A stretch of 64,000 bases of DNA, taken from positions 1,842,001-1,906,000 of the forward strand of contig NZ_CP096972.1 of the NCBI RefSeq assembly GCF_024758725.1, written 5' to 3'. Positions 35,323 through 43,628 of this stretch are shown piece after piece. Made by a program: the position numbers and the translations under genes. Source of the stretch: Sphingomonas sp. SUN039. GTDB taxonomy: Bacteria > Pseudomonadota > Alphaproteobacteria > Sphingomonadales > Sphingomonadaceae. Each line of letters begins with the position of its first letter. Within the stretch, counting starts at the first letter, position 1. The notes beneath the pieces are model-generated. The model was not told where the DNA came from, searched no databases, and saw only the letters and a program-made list of their open reading frames with translations.

Positions 35323-36426
35323 TCAGACAATATCGGCAACGCGCACCCAGCGCCGTTCTTCGTTCGACAACCGGATCGCCTCTTGCAGCCGCTCGATCTC
35401 CAGCGCGGTGGCGAAGTCGGGCGACGCCGACCCTTCGCCCCTGATTGCAGCGACCATCGCCTGCATCGAACGCGCCATGGGATAGCTCGGCTGCGGGTCG
35501 CTCTGCCGGTCGAGCGCGACGCCGGGCGCGGACTTCAGCGCGTCAGGGATCGCGATGTCCTCGAGCGTCCCACCCAATTGCCCGCCGCGCAGCACGCAGT
35601 CGCGGCTCGTCGGGAAGGTCGGCGAGTTTGCGGCCAGCCGTCCCTTGTCGCCGAAAACGTCGATCGACCATCCATTGTGCAGCGTCATGCTCCAGCCGAT
35701 CTGCATCGTCATTGTCAGGCCGCTGGCGAAACGCAGGATGACGTTGGCGAAATCATTGGTCTCGGGGGCGGTGACGCCGCCATCGGGGAATACCCATTGC
35801 TTGAGTACCTGGCTGTCGTCGGCAACGAGTTCGGCGACCGGGCCGAACAAGTGCCGCAGCATATAGAGCATATGGCTGCCGTTGTTGCGGACGGCGGAAA
35901 CACCCTGCCCGCCTTCGCCGAACCAGTTGTACGGGAACTGGCGGCTCGGCGCGTTGAACAGCGAGATATTGAAGCGGCAGGTGCCACCGAGCGGCTGCCC
36001 GACATAGCCGTCGTCGAGCATCGCCTTCATCTGCGCGTGCGCCGGTATCCATTGGGAGAAGGCGTCGACCACACCCACACACCCGCTGGCCCGCCATGCG
36101 GCATCGATTTCCTTCGCCCCTGCCCAATCGGGGGCGTGGGGGCTGGCGTTGTAGATGTGCTTGCCGTTGGCCAGTGCCGCCAAGACCATCGGTTTGCGAA
36201 CCACCGGCCGCGTGCCGAGATCGACGATGTCGATATCGGGGTCGGCGCACATCGCCAGCGCATCCCAGAAGGGCCGCGCGATACCGTGTCGCGCCGCAGC
36301 CGCCGCCGCCGTCTCCTGTCGCGAGGTGCAGATCGCGGTGACCTCGACCCCCGGCAGCGCGCGCCATGCCGGCAGATGCGCGAACGCCCCCCAGCCCGCA
36401 CTGACGATGCCGACGCGCAACGTCAT
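35323..36426 (-). CDS. Gfo/Idh/MocA family oxidoreductase
   Basis: A 367-residue NAD(P)-dependent oxidoreductase. The Rossmann start VGIVSAGWGAFAHLPAW, then DIVDLGTRPVVRKPMVLAAL and GKHIYNASPHA (in place of the usual EKP motif), define the family; GSHMLYMLRHLFG lies near the catalytic region. Members oxidise sugars and cyclitols or reduce aldehydes and other carbonyls. Loss of the EKP lysine (here NASPHA) hints at altered chemistry. It sits four bases after the lipoyl protein gene. Its role in the cluster is unknown. Confidence 0.85.
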   Translation of the reverse strand: MTLRVGIVSAGWGAFAHLPAWRALPGVEVTAICTSRQETAAAAAARHGIARPFWDALAMCADPDIDIVDLGTRPVVRKPMVLAALANGKHIYNASPHAPDWAGAKEIDAAWRASGCVGVVDAFSQWIPAHAQMKAMLDDGYVGQPLGGTCRFNISLFNAPSRQFPYNWFGEGGQGVSAVRNNGSHMLYMLRHLFGPVAELVADDSQVLKQWVFPDGGVTAPETNDFANVILRFASGLTMTMQIGWSMTLHNGWSIDVFGDKGRLAANSPTFPTSRDCVLRGGQLGGTLEDIAIPDALKSAPGVALDRQSDPQPSYPMARSMQAMVAAIRGEGSASPDFATALEIERLQEAIRLSNEERRWVRVADIV

Positions 36427-36430
36427 GGCG

Positions 36431-36661
36431 TTACGTGATATAACCGATGACCGTCCCGACCTCGTAAGTCTCGCCCGCCTCCGCCTCGATGCTCAGTGTG
36501 CCGGTCGCGGGTGCTTCGACCTCGTTGGTCGATTTGTCGGCCTCGAGCAGGTACAGCGGCTGCCCCTCGGTCACCTGATCGCCGTCCTTGGCGAGCCACT
36601 CGGCAATCTGCCCCTCGTTCATCGAAAAGCCGATCTTGGGGAGGAGGATTTCGGTCGCCAT
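36431..36661 (-). CDS. Stand-alone lipoyl-domain protein (76 aa)
   Basis: A complete 76-residue lipoyl domain with the modified lysine Lys43 in LLEADKSTNEVEAP and flanking glycine-rich turns. DKS/T around the lysine points to lipoate rather than biotin, whose carriers have MKM. No acyltransferase or E3-binding domain is attached, so this is not an E2. It could carry acyl groups for the E1 alpha/beta pair at 27377-29358, about 7 kb away, with the Lpd at 50012 or a paralogue as reoxidant. It heads a minus-strand operon with Gfo/Idh and two esterases. Confidence 0.9.
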   Translation of the reverse strand: MATEILLPKIGFSMNEGQIAEWLAKDGDQVTEGQPLYLLEADKSTNEVEAPATGTLSIEAEAGETYEVGTVIGYIT

Positions 36662-36801
36662 CTTCGCAGTTCCTAGCGGTCGTTCATGCTCTGCCTATCG
36701 CGCCGATGTCGACGGGCAAGCGGGAAAAGCGGAAGATGGCACTTCATATCGGTGACGCGATGGTCGAGCGGGTAACAGATCGCAACGCAGGCCAACGATG
36801 T

Positions 36802-37521
36802 TTACGTCGCCGCGATTTCCAGCAGCATATCGGCAACCCGCTGCGGCTCGGTCATCATCAGGTCATGGCCGGTGTCGATTTCGAAGTTGCGATGACCGTC
36901 GAGTTGACGCGCGCGATCGGCCTCGGAGCTATACTGGAGCGAGGCGGTGCAATTGATGTTCGTGCGCGGAATGCGGCCCATCGCGTCGCCGTTCGTGAAG
37001 CGGAGGCGCTCTTCGAAGCACTTCCACGGATGCGGCAGCATCTTCTCGCGCAACATCGCCACATCGTCGGGCGCGCTGACGCCCATCGCGGCGACCATCT
37101 CGTCGTTCGGCCACATGACGAGCTCGATACCATCGACGGTCTGCGACGAGTTGCGCGCAAATGCCATCGATGCCGCCGCAATATCGGCAAGCGACTCCCC
37201 GTCATCGGGATGCGCCGCGTCGAGATAGACGAGTTCGCGGATGCGCTCAGGTGCCTGGTCCGCGACCCCGGTAATCACCATGCCGCCGTAGCTGTGACCG
37301 ACAAGGATGACGTCGCGCAGACTTTCGAAAATCAACAGGTTCACCACGTCGGTGACGTGGGTCGACAGGCTGGTTTCCGAAGTCAGGAGATGTAGCCTTT
37401 CGCCCAAGCCTGTGAGCGTCGGCGTATAAACATCGTGTCCCGCTGCCCGGAGCAAACGCGCCACCTTTGCGTAGCACCAGCCCCCATGACCTCCGCCATG
37501 CACGAGTACGATAACTGCCAT
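36802..37521 (-). CDS. Alpha/beta hydrolase, esterase/hydroxynitrile-lyase-like
   Basis: A 239-residue serine hydrolase of the compact methylesterase/hydroxynitrile-lyase type. LVHGGGHGGWCYAKV opens the fold, Ser77 lies in GHSYGG, and DTGHDLMMTEPQRVADMLL holds the His near the C-terminus. It resembles the hydrolase at 25765 in outline. It follows the carboxymuconolactone-decarboxylase-like gene after 46 bases and may be transcribed with it. Hydrolysis of a small ester is the likeliest role. Confidence 0.88.
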   Translation of the reverse strand: MAVIVLVHGGGHGGWCYAKVARLLRAAGHDVYTPTLTGLGERLHLLTSETSLSTHVTDVVNLLIFESLRDVILVGHSYGGMVITGVADQAPERIRELVYLDAAHPDDGESLADIAAASMAFARNSSQTVDGIELVMWPNDEMVAAMGVSAPDDVAMLREKMLPHPWKCFEERLRFTNGDAMGRIPRTNINCTASLQYSSEADRARQLDGHRNFEIDTGHDLMMTEPQRVADMLLEIAAT

Positions 37522-37567
37522 CGATGATCCTTTGGAATGAGCTAGCCGGTCGCGGTGTTGGTCTCCG

Positions 37568-38221
37568 TCAATACCCCCGCGTCTCGACCCATTCCTCGTG
37601 CTCGCCCGGCTTGTAGGTCTTCCCCGGTATCCGCCCCGACGAGGTCTTCAGATCGAAGCCCACCGCGTCGGCACCGCCCTCGATCGGCACACCGAACGAG
37701 GCCAGCGCCCAGCTGGTCATGACGTAGTGGCCGATGGTGAAGGTCAGGTCCATCATCTGGCGCTTGTCGAGCGTCTTGGTCAGCGTCGCCCAGGTCGCGT
37801 CGCTGATGACATTGTCGTCGATCAGGTCGTCGCAGGCCCGCATCGTCGCGGCCTCTTCCTCAGTCCAGCTCCCGCCATCCGGGAAATCGCGGATCGCGGC
37901 GATTTCCTCCAGCGTGATGCCCGCGTTCATCGCGTAACCGACGTGATTGTGCCATTCATACGCCGAGTTCACCCGCCAGCTGACGCGCAGGATGACGATC
38001 TCCAGCTGGCGCGTGTTGAGCGTGTTCGCCATCAGGAAATGCTTGCCCCAGATGTTGAACACCTTGCCCAGCGGCGGGTGGTTGCCCATCATCGTGATGA
38101 CATTGGTCTTCGACCCTTCCTCCCATGAATTCGGCTCGCCCCAGAAGGAGAAAACCTCACGCGTTTCGTCGGTCCATTCGGACTTCGGCGGATAGGGGAT
38201 GCGGGGCGCGATCTCGGTCAT
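37568..38221 (-). CDS. Carboxymuconolactone decarboxylase (AhpD-like) family protein
   Basis: A 217-residue all-helical protein of the CMD family. LNTRQLEIVILRVSWRVNSAYEWHNHVGYAMNAG is the core, seen in two pieces, with the conserved Glu and His (EWHNH) but no CxxC pair of AhpD peroxidases. Members include decarboxylases and proteins of unknown role that recur in steroid and ring-degradation clusters. It follows the acid phosphatase gene by 12 bases. The chemistry is uncertain; a lactone decarboxylase or isomerase-like role is possible. Confidence 0.85.
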   Translation of the reverse strand: MTEIAPRIPYPPKSEWTDETREVFSFWGEPNSWEEGSKTNVITMMGNHPPLGKVFNIWGKHFLMANTLNTRQLEIVILRVSWRVNSAYEWHNHVGYAMNAGITLEEIAAIRDFPDGGSWTEEEAATMRACDDLIDDNVISDATWATLTKTLDKRQMMDLTFTIGHYVMTSWALASFGVPIEGGADAVGFDLKTSSGRIPGKTYKPGEHEEWVETRGY

Positions 38222-38233
38222 GGGCAGGTCGTC

Positions 38234-39034
38234 CTAGCGGGTCATGCGGATGGCGGCGGCCTCTGCGGCACAGTCCGGCCGCGCCTTGGGCAGTGCACGG
38301 ATTTCGGCCTGTGCAGCGGCAAAGTCGGCCTGATAGCCAGGGTCGGCGCGGAGCTTTGCCACGACAGCTTTGGCGACCGTCCGGCCAGCCTCGATGTCGC
38401 TCAGATAATGCACGTTGCAGATGCGGCGGCTGTCGCCGAAAACCACTCCCCGCGCGATCAGCTGCCCCCGGCGTTCCGGCACGAGGTCGGCCAGTATCAT
38501 CCCCCAGCCATAGCCGAGCGCGCTATGGCCGGACGGATAGGAGCCGTCGCCGCGCAGAACCGTTTCCATCTCGGGCGTGCAGGTCGGCTGGCCGTTGTTC
38601 ATGAACGGTCGCGCGCGCATGTACTTGCGTTTCGCGCCATAGCCCGCGAGGCCGAGGTCGGGTGCGGCGCGGCGCAACAGCGCCTCAATCTTCGGCGTCT
38701 CGGTCGCGCCGATGGCGATGCCCGCCGCGCACATGAATGCCTTGCCGCCGCCCGCCAGATTGGCGTCGGCGGTGGCGAGCGTCCAGCGCGCGGTCCCGCG
38801 CAACGCCAGTGCGCGCTTTTGGGCACGCTCGTCGCGGCGCAGCGCGCGCGAACCGGGTGCCGATGGCGGCGGGAGCAGGGCGACACTGTCGGGCAGCTTC
38901 GCCTGTCCCAGATAGCCCGCGCCGAGGCTGGTCCGAGCTGGCAATGGCGCGGACATGGGCGCGGGTGGCGGGGCCGACTGCCCGCTCAGCAGCACCGCTG
39001 CGCCCAAGGCAATCCCAAGTTTTGTATTCATCAT
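38234..39034 (-). CDS. Class A acid phosphatase (PhoN/PAP2 type), secreted
   Basis: A 266-residue vanadium-haloperoxidase/PAP2-fold phosphatase with an N-terminal signal or lipoprotein-like segment. The full three-part signature is present: Lys135-x6-Arg142-Pro143, PSGH at 167-170, and Ser202-Arg203-x5-His209-x3-Asp213. It should hydrolyse phosphomonoesters in the periplasm. The start ATG overlaps the stop of the DUF1330 gene; a second ATG follows directly. Presence inside a catabolic operon suggests dephosphorylation of an external substrate or simple genetic linkage. Confidence 0.9.
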   Translation of the reverse strand: MMNTKLGIALGAAVLLSGQSAPPPAPMSAPLPARTSLGAGYLGQAKLPDSVALLPPPSAPGSRALRRDERAQKRALALRGTARWTLATADANLAGGGKAFMCAAGIAIGATETPKIEALLRRAAPDLGLAGYGAKRKYMRARPFMNNGQPTCTPEMETVLRGDGSYPSGHSALGYGWGMILADLVPERRGQLIARGVVFGDSRRICNVHYLSDIEAGRTVAKAVVAKLRADPGYQADFAAAQAEIRALPKARPDCAAEAAAIRMTR

Positions 39035-39324
39035 CCCAACCCCTCGACAAAGATCGCCCGATACGGTGCCGCACTTTTGCGGTGCGCGGCAGCGGCCTGA
39101 TAGGCGTCGCTGTGGTACCACGCCTTGGCGTCGGCCATCGTCGGAAATTCGAGCAGGACGATACCGTCGGGGGCCGCTCCCTCGAGCGTCTCCATCGCGC
39201 CATAGACGATCAGCGGCTTGACGCTGACGGGCCGTGTCCCGGCACGGTTCATCGCCTGGTATTTCGCCATTTCTTCCGGATCGGACACTTCGCCTTCGCG
39301 AATAAACAGGGCGTATGCCGGCAT
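39031..39324 (-). CDS. DUF1330 family protein (dimeric ferredoxin-like fold)
   Basis: A 97-residue protein of the DUF1330 family, with MPAYALFIREGEV and the conserved PDGIVLLEFPTMADAKAWYHS followed by Y-Q-A-A-A-A-H-R. The fold is the same as EthD and antibiotic monooxygenases, but no reaction is assigned to the family. It overlaps the acid phosphatase gene by four bases and follows the SDR by ten. It may act as a small isomerase or accessory protein. Confidence 0.9.
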   Translation of the reverse strand: MPAYALFIREGEVSDPEEMAKYQAMNRAGTRPVSVKPLIVYGAMETLEGAAPDGIVLLEFPTMADAKAWYHSDAYQAAAAHRKSAAPYRAIFVEGLG

Positions 39325-39334
39325 CGGGGGCTCC

Positions 39335-40084
39335 TTACATCGCCGCCGTGTCGATGGTCGGGCGGATCAGGATCGTGGACACATTCGCGCGCCTTGGCAG
39401 CCCCACAATGAACAGGATTGCATCGGCAATGTCGGACGTTTTCATCACGCCATCCTTCGACACATGCGCCTTGATCGCGTCGCGCCAGGTCGGGTCGGTG
39501 ATGCTGTCGGCGATTTCGGATTCGGTCGCGCCGGGTTCGATGATCGACACGCGGATACCCGCCTGCCCGACTTCCTGCCGCAGTCCTTCGGTCAGGCCGG
39601 TGACGCCGAACTTGCTGGTCGAATAGGGGCCGAACAGCCCCGCCGCCCGGCGTCCGCTGGTCGAGGAAATGTTGACGATGTCGCCTGCCCCCTGCGCCTT
39701 CATATGCGGGACCGCTGCCTTGCAGGTATAGAGCGTGCCGTAGAGGTTGATGTCGATCACCCGCCGCCACTGGTCGAGCGTCAGCGATTCCACCCCGCCC
39801 GCCTCGTTCACCCCCGCCGAATTGATCAGGATATCGATGCGCCCGAGCTGCGCGACGGTGTCCTCGACCGACCTAGTGGCATCGGCCTCGACTGCGACAT
39901 CGCCCGGCAGCGCGAGCGCCCTGCCCCCCGCCGCTTCGATCTTCGCCACCAGCGCGTCGAGCCGCTCCCTGCGCCGCCCGGAAACCGCGACGGCCGCACC
40001 CGCCGCCGCCAGCGCCAGCGCCGCCGCCTCACCGATGCCCGACGACGCGCCGGTGACCAGCGCGACCTTGCCGCCTAGGCTCAT
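39335..40084 (-). CDS. Short-chain dehydrogenase/reductase (SDR)
   Basis: An SDR of 249 residues beginning MSLGGKVALVTGASSGIGEA (loop at 11-18). It has SGRRRER after strand beta-2, suggesting NADP(H), NSAG in place of NNAG, NISSTSG with the Ser, and YSTSK with Tyr and Lys. The ATG overlaps the preceding stop (ATGA). The same frame is open far upstream into the neighbour but without coding character, so the start is set by the overlap and the family N-terminus. It probably reduces a ketone in the pathway. Confidence 0.92.
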   Translation of the reverse strand: MSLGGKVALVTGASSGIGEAAALALAAAGAAVAVSGRRRERLDALVAKIEAAGGRALALPGDVAVEADATRSVEDTVAQLGRIDILINSAGVNEAGGVESLTLDQWRRVIDINLYGTLYTCKAAVPHMKAQGAGDIVNISSTSGRRAAGLFGPYSTSKFGVTGLTEGLRQEVGQAGIRVSIIEPGATESEIADSITDPTWRDAIKAHVSKDGVMKTSDIADAILFIVGLPRRANVSTILIRPTIDTAAM

Positions 40085-41145
40085 CGCACCAGCCCTTTCG
40101 GCTGGACGATGCCGAGATCGAGATGCGTGACGATCCCCGGCGCGGCGTCGCACACCGCCGGCACCGCTGTCGCGCCGACCAGCCCGGTCCAGGGCAGCCC
40201 GAGGAACGGCCGCTCGCCGTCCTCGCCGATGCCGCCCATCAAATGCACTTCCAGCGGCGGATCGCCGTGGATCGCAACCTTGTAGCAGCTCGGGCCCGTC
40301 AGCCACTGCGGCGTCACATGCTCGCCCATTACCCAGTAGAAGTGATAGACGATCAGCGGCTTGCCATCGGCCCAGGCGGTCCATTCGAAATGCTGGCCCG
40401 CGACCGTGCCTTGCTTGACCACGCCGGTGTCGGGCAAGCCGATGCCGAGCGAATAGGGGATGTCCTGTATCGCGGTCGCGACTTCCAACCGCGTCGTCAG
40501 TCTCTCGATGCTCTTGCCCAGCCCTTCGACGACCATGCGCATCGACCCCTCGAACGCATAGGGCGCCTCTGCCGAACGGCTGGGATTGGCGAGCAACTCT
40601 TCCGGGTCGCGACCGAAGCCCATCATTTCGGTGTAGACCATCGGATTGCGGATCTTGTCGATGACCTCGGTCACTTCGATCAGGTCGACCCGGTTCATCA
40701 GGCGCGTGAGCGTCAGCGGCAGGATGTCGCCCGAAAACCCCGGATGCACGCCGCAACCGTGAAACGACGTGCCGCCCGCCGCACACGCCGCCTCGAGCCG
40801 GTCGAAATCGGCCTTGTAGCGGTCGGTCGGAAAGAACGGCCCGGCGGGCGAGACGATGTTCTTGCCCGACCGCAGCAGCCGCTCGAACAGGTCGAGGTCC
40901 TTCACCAGCCCCGCGAAGAAAACGCAATCGGCATCGAGTGCGACCAGCGCCTCGACATTGTCGGTCGCGATAACGCCAGTCGGCGGCAGTCCGACAAGGT
41001 CGCCCGCATCCTTGCCCAACTTGTCGGGATTGGTGACCGCGACGCCAACCAGATCGATCACCGGGTTTTCGATAAAGTGCTTCAATGCCGCCTGGCCGAC
41101 GACGCCGGTGGCCCATTGGATGACGCGGTATTTGCGCTGCGTCAT
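40081..41145 (-). CDS. DapB-like (dihydrodipicolinate reductase-type) NAD(P)-binding protein
   Basis: A 354-residue protein that begins with a Rossmann segment (RVIQWATGVVGQAALKHFI) as in dihydrodipicolinate reductase and 2,4-diaminopentanoate dehydrogenase. It is far longer than DapB (about 270) and lies nowhere near lysine genes. FHGCGVHPGFSGDILPLTLTR and PYSLGIGLPDTG are characteristic of this catabolic subgroup, common in actinobacterial and sphingomonad steroid/terpene clusters. Probably an NAD(P)-dependent reductase of unknown substrate. It overlaps the SDR at 39335 and is one base after the SDR at 41147. Confidence 0.85.
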   Translation of the reverse strand: MTQRKYRVIQWATGVVGQAALKHFIENPVIDLVGVAVTNPDKLGKDAGDLVGLPPTGVIATDNVEALVALDADCVFFAGLVKDLDLFERLLRSGKNIVSPAGPFFPTDRYKADFDRLEAACAAGGTSFHGCGVHPGFSGDILPLTLTRLMNRVDLIEVTEVIDKIRNPMVYTEMMGFGRDPEELLANPSRSAEAPYAFEGSMRMVVEGLGKSIERLTTRLEVATAIQDIPYSLGIGLPDTGVVKQGTVAGQHFEWTAWADGKPLIVYHFYWVMGEHVTPQWLTGPSCYKVAIHGDPPLEVHLMGGIGEDGERPFLGLPWTGLVGATAVPAVCDAAPGIVTHLDLGIVQPKGLVR

Positions 41146-41146
41146 G

Positions 41147-41953
41147 TCAAAGCACCGCCCGCACTTGACCGCCGTCGACGCGGTAGTTGGAACCGGTCAC
41201 GAACCCCATGATCGGGCTGGCCAGGGTGCAGGCCATGATCGCCAGTTCTTGCGGGGTGCCGAGCCGCCCCGCCGGCGGCAGTTCGAATACGCCCTCGCCC
41301 GCCAGCCGCGTGGTGATCTCTTCGATCGACATCGCTTCGTCGCCATAGCGCGTCCGGCCGAAGCGGATGAGGCCGTCGACCATAATAACGCCCGGCGTCA
41401 GCGTGTTGACCGTGACGCCGACGCCTTTCAGCGACCCCGCCAGGCTCACCGTGTAATTGTTGAGCGCCGCCTTCGCCCCCGAATAGTCGGACCCCATGTT
41501 GTTGGGCTGAAGCGCGACCGCGCTGGAGACGTTGATAACCCGGCCGAATTTCGCCGCAACCATCGCGGGAACGGCAAGGCGGCACAGCCGGACCGCGGGC
41601 AGCGTGTTGCCGTGATAATTCGCGATCCAGTCGTCGGCACCGATGTCGATTGGCGGCTTGGACGTGTTGCCCGTCGCACTGCCACCCGCGTTGTTGACGA
41701 GAATTTCGACGTTGCCGCCAAGCGCCGTTACAGCCTCGGCATGGACGGCAGCCGCGCCTGCGTCGTCGGACAATGCGCCGACGGCGACACCTGCGGCGCC
41801 GATCTGCGCCGCGACCTTTTCCGCCCGCTCGCGGTTGCGCCCATGGACGACGACCGCTGCACCCTCTTCGCTGAGCATCCGCGCAATCGCTTCGCCGATG
41901 CCGCTGCTGCTCCCGGTGACGAGCGCGCGCCGCCCCTTTAGTTGCAGGTCCAT
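41147..41953 (-). CDS. Short-chain dehydrogenase/reductase (SDR)
   Basis: An SDR of 268 residues from the ATG at 41953. ALVTGSSSGIGEAIA near the start, HGRNRER (NADP-type), NNAGGSATGN, NVSSAVAL, and YSGAK hold the classical residues. It is the first gene of a long minus-strand operon running to about 36802. The 119-base region in front holds CACCGACATCAACCGCCG (42000-42017), which on the minus strand resembles the upstream motif at 3789. The role is a ketone or alcohol step. Confidence 0.92.
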   Translation of the reverse strand: MDLQLKGRRALVTGSSSGIGEAIARMLSEEGAAVVVHGRNRERAEKVAAQIGAAGVAVGALSDDAGAAAVHAEAVTALGGNVEILVNNAGGSATGNTSKPPIDIGADDWIANYHGNTLPAVRLCRLAVPAMVAAKFGRVINVSSAVALQPNNMGSDYSGAKAALNNYTVSLAGSLKGVGVTVNTLTPGVIMVDGLIRFGRTRYGDEAMSIEEITTRLAGEGVFELPPAGRLGTPQELAIMACTLASPIMGFVTGSNYRVDGGQVRAVL

Positions 41954-42072
41954 GGCAGGTCTCTCGTCATCCTCGCGGTAGAGCATGACGGCGATACGAC
42001 ACCGACATCAACCGCCGAAGGATGCTTTGGTAGCAACCATCGCCGGGGCGTCACCTCCCCTCCGGCAACCCG

Positions 42073-43566
42073 TTACCGGCGGCACGCCGCATTGTCGGCG
42101 CGCACGGCGGCAAAGGCGATCGACTGGGCAGGAACCGACAGCATGCCGCGCACGGCGACCGGATCGAGACCCATGACACGCCCCTTTTCATCGATGCGCG
42201 GCATCGCGCCGTTCACCGTCACCGAGCCGCTGTCGAGCGGCGTTGCCGCCATCGCCCACGCCTCGGCCCCGGCATTCAGCGTCAACGCCTCGGGTCGATC
42301 TCCCGTATTTATCGCGAGCAGGCCGACCCCGCGCCGACCGGCGAGGCAATGGGCGTAGAGCCGCAGCGTGGATTCCGACACCGGCGGCGATGCGAGCACA
42401 ATTGGTCCCATCGTCCGCCGCCACAACACTGCGGCCCAGTAATTCGGTCGCGGCATCATCGTGTCGTAATCGATCAGGCCATAATCCGACGCCGCCAGCG
42501 TATTATGTGCGACGACTTGGACGCCGCGCTGCGCCAGCGCGCCGAGCTGGTTGAGGTAGCGAAAGCTGTCGAGAAATGTCGCCGCCCAGGGGCTGCCGCC
42601 GCAGGCAGCCTGCGCGGTTTCGTTGAGCCAGATCGGCTTGCCCGGCGCATATTTGTCACGCAGCGACGCGTAAAACGCCTGATCGGTCAAGGTCAGGTCG
42701 AGCCAGTCGGCAGCGAGTGCGCGTTCCTTTGTCCCGCCCCCGCTGGTCGCACACCGGACAGACGCCGAACCATAATGATGATAGGAAAACACGTCGAGCA
42801 TGCCCGGATTGTCACGCAGCAGATTTTCGGAGTCGAGGAACCCGCGAGCTTCATTTTCGGGCGTGTGCTTCAGCATCGTGCCTTCGGACGCACTCCCCGG
42901 CCCGGTGAGCTTCAGGCCAGGTGCCGCCTTGCGCGCCCAGGCGTGAAACACCCGGAAGTCGCGCGCGAAATCGGTCGCCTTATAGCCCTTTGGAAAGCCA
43001 CCGAACGGCGGCACCGAGGGTTCGTTGAAGAGTTCGGCACCATAGATCGACCCGCCCGATTCACGGGTCAGATCGAGCAAGCGCTGCGCCTGCACCGGGG
43101 TCCAGACGCCATTCGCGTCGCGCGCACCCGCGCTCGACGCAAAGCTGGTAACGATCTTCGCATCGACCGCTTTGGCAAAACCGACCACACCGCGCCACAT
43201 GTCGCGTCTCAGCACCTGCTGAAATCCGGCCGGCGGTGCCGTGACTTTTTCGCCCGGCAGCGGCACGTAAGTCGAATTCGCCCAGGTTCCGCTAACGCGC
43301 ATATAGGCCGGCCCAAGCGCCCGCGCGAGCGCACGGATGCGTGGTGCCGACAGGTCGAGCGGAGGCCGCATCCGGTACAGCTCGCCCTTCGGTCCGCCAT
43401 AGGGTGCCCAGAAGCGCCCGCCGGTCACCTCGACCATCTCGACATTGTACGACTGATAGCGCGGATCGACCTCGGCCACCTTGGGCAGCTTCGACAGGTC
43501 GAGGGGCTGGGCGGCAAGACTGCCGGGCAGCGCTAGTACGGCACAGAACGCAAAGAACGATTTCAT
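42073..43566 (-). CDS. Secreted glycoside hydrolase, GH79-like (heparanase/beta-glucuronidase type)
   Basis: A 497-residue protein with a signal peptide (MKSFFAFCAVLALPGSLAAQ). A TIM-barrel glycosidase is indicated by YGAELFNEPSV, with Asn181-Glu182-Pro183 as acid/base, and IWLNETAQAACGG with Glu316 as nucleophile; a beta-sandwich follows. This spacing and the NEP motif match clan GH-A family 79. Such enzymes release glucuronic acid or related sugars from conjugates or glycans. In this cluster it may free a steroid or terpenoid aglycone. Only a 119-base gap separates it from the SDR operon downstream. Confidence 0.8.
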   Translation of the reverse strand: MKSFFAFCAVLALPGSLAAQPLDLSKLPKVAEVDPRYQSYNVEMVEVTGGRFWAPYGGPKGELYRMRPPLDLSAPRIRALARALGPAYMRVSGTWANSTYVPLPGEKVTAPPAGFQQVLRRDMWRGVVGFAKAVDAKIVTSFASSAGARDANGVWTPVQAQRLLDLTRESGGSIYGAELFNEPSVPPFGGFPKGYKATDFARDFRVFHAWARKAAPGLKLTGPGSASEGTMLKHTPENEARGFLDSENLLRDNPGMLDVFSYHHYGSASVRCATSGGGTKERALAADWLDLTLTDQAFYASLRDKYAPGKPIWLNETAQAACGGSPWAATFLDSFRYLNQLGALAQRGVQVVAHNTLAASDYGLIDYDTMMPRPNYWAAVLWRRTMGPIVLASPPVSESTLRLYAHCLAGRRGVGLLAINTGDRPEALTLNAGAEAWAMAATPLDSGSVTVNGAMPRIDEKGRVMGLDPVAVRGMLSVPAQSIAFAAVRADNAACRR

Positions 43567-43628
43567 CGTATCAGGCTACTGGCACGCGCCGCACAGGCAA
43601 GACCTTTCGGGCGGGCATCGCGGGGGCG

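Noticed and set aside
36431-36661. Biotin carboxyl carrier protein
   Set aside because: The modified lysine lies in ADKS, the lipoyl pattern, rather than in the A-M-K-M of biotin carriers, and no carboxylase genes are near.
40081-41145. Lysine-biosynthesis dapB
   Set aside because: The protein is about 85 residues too long, has the catabolic subgroup motifs and is in an unrelated operon.
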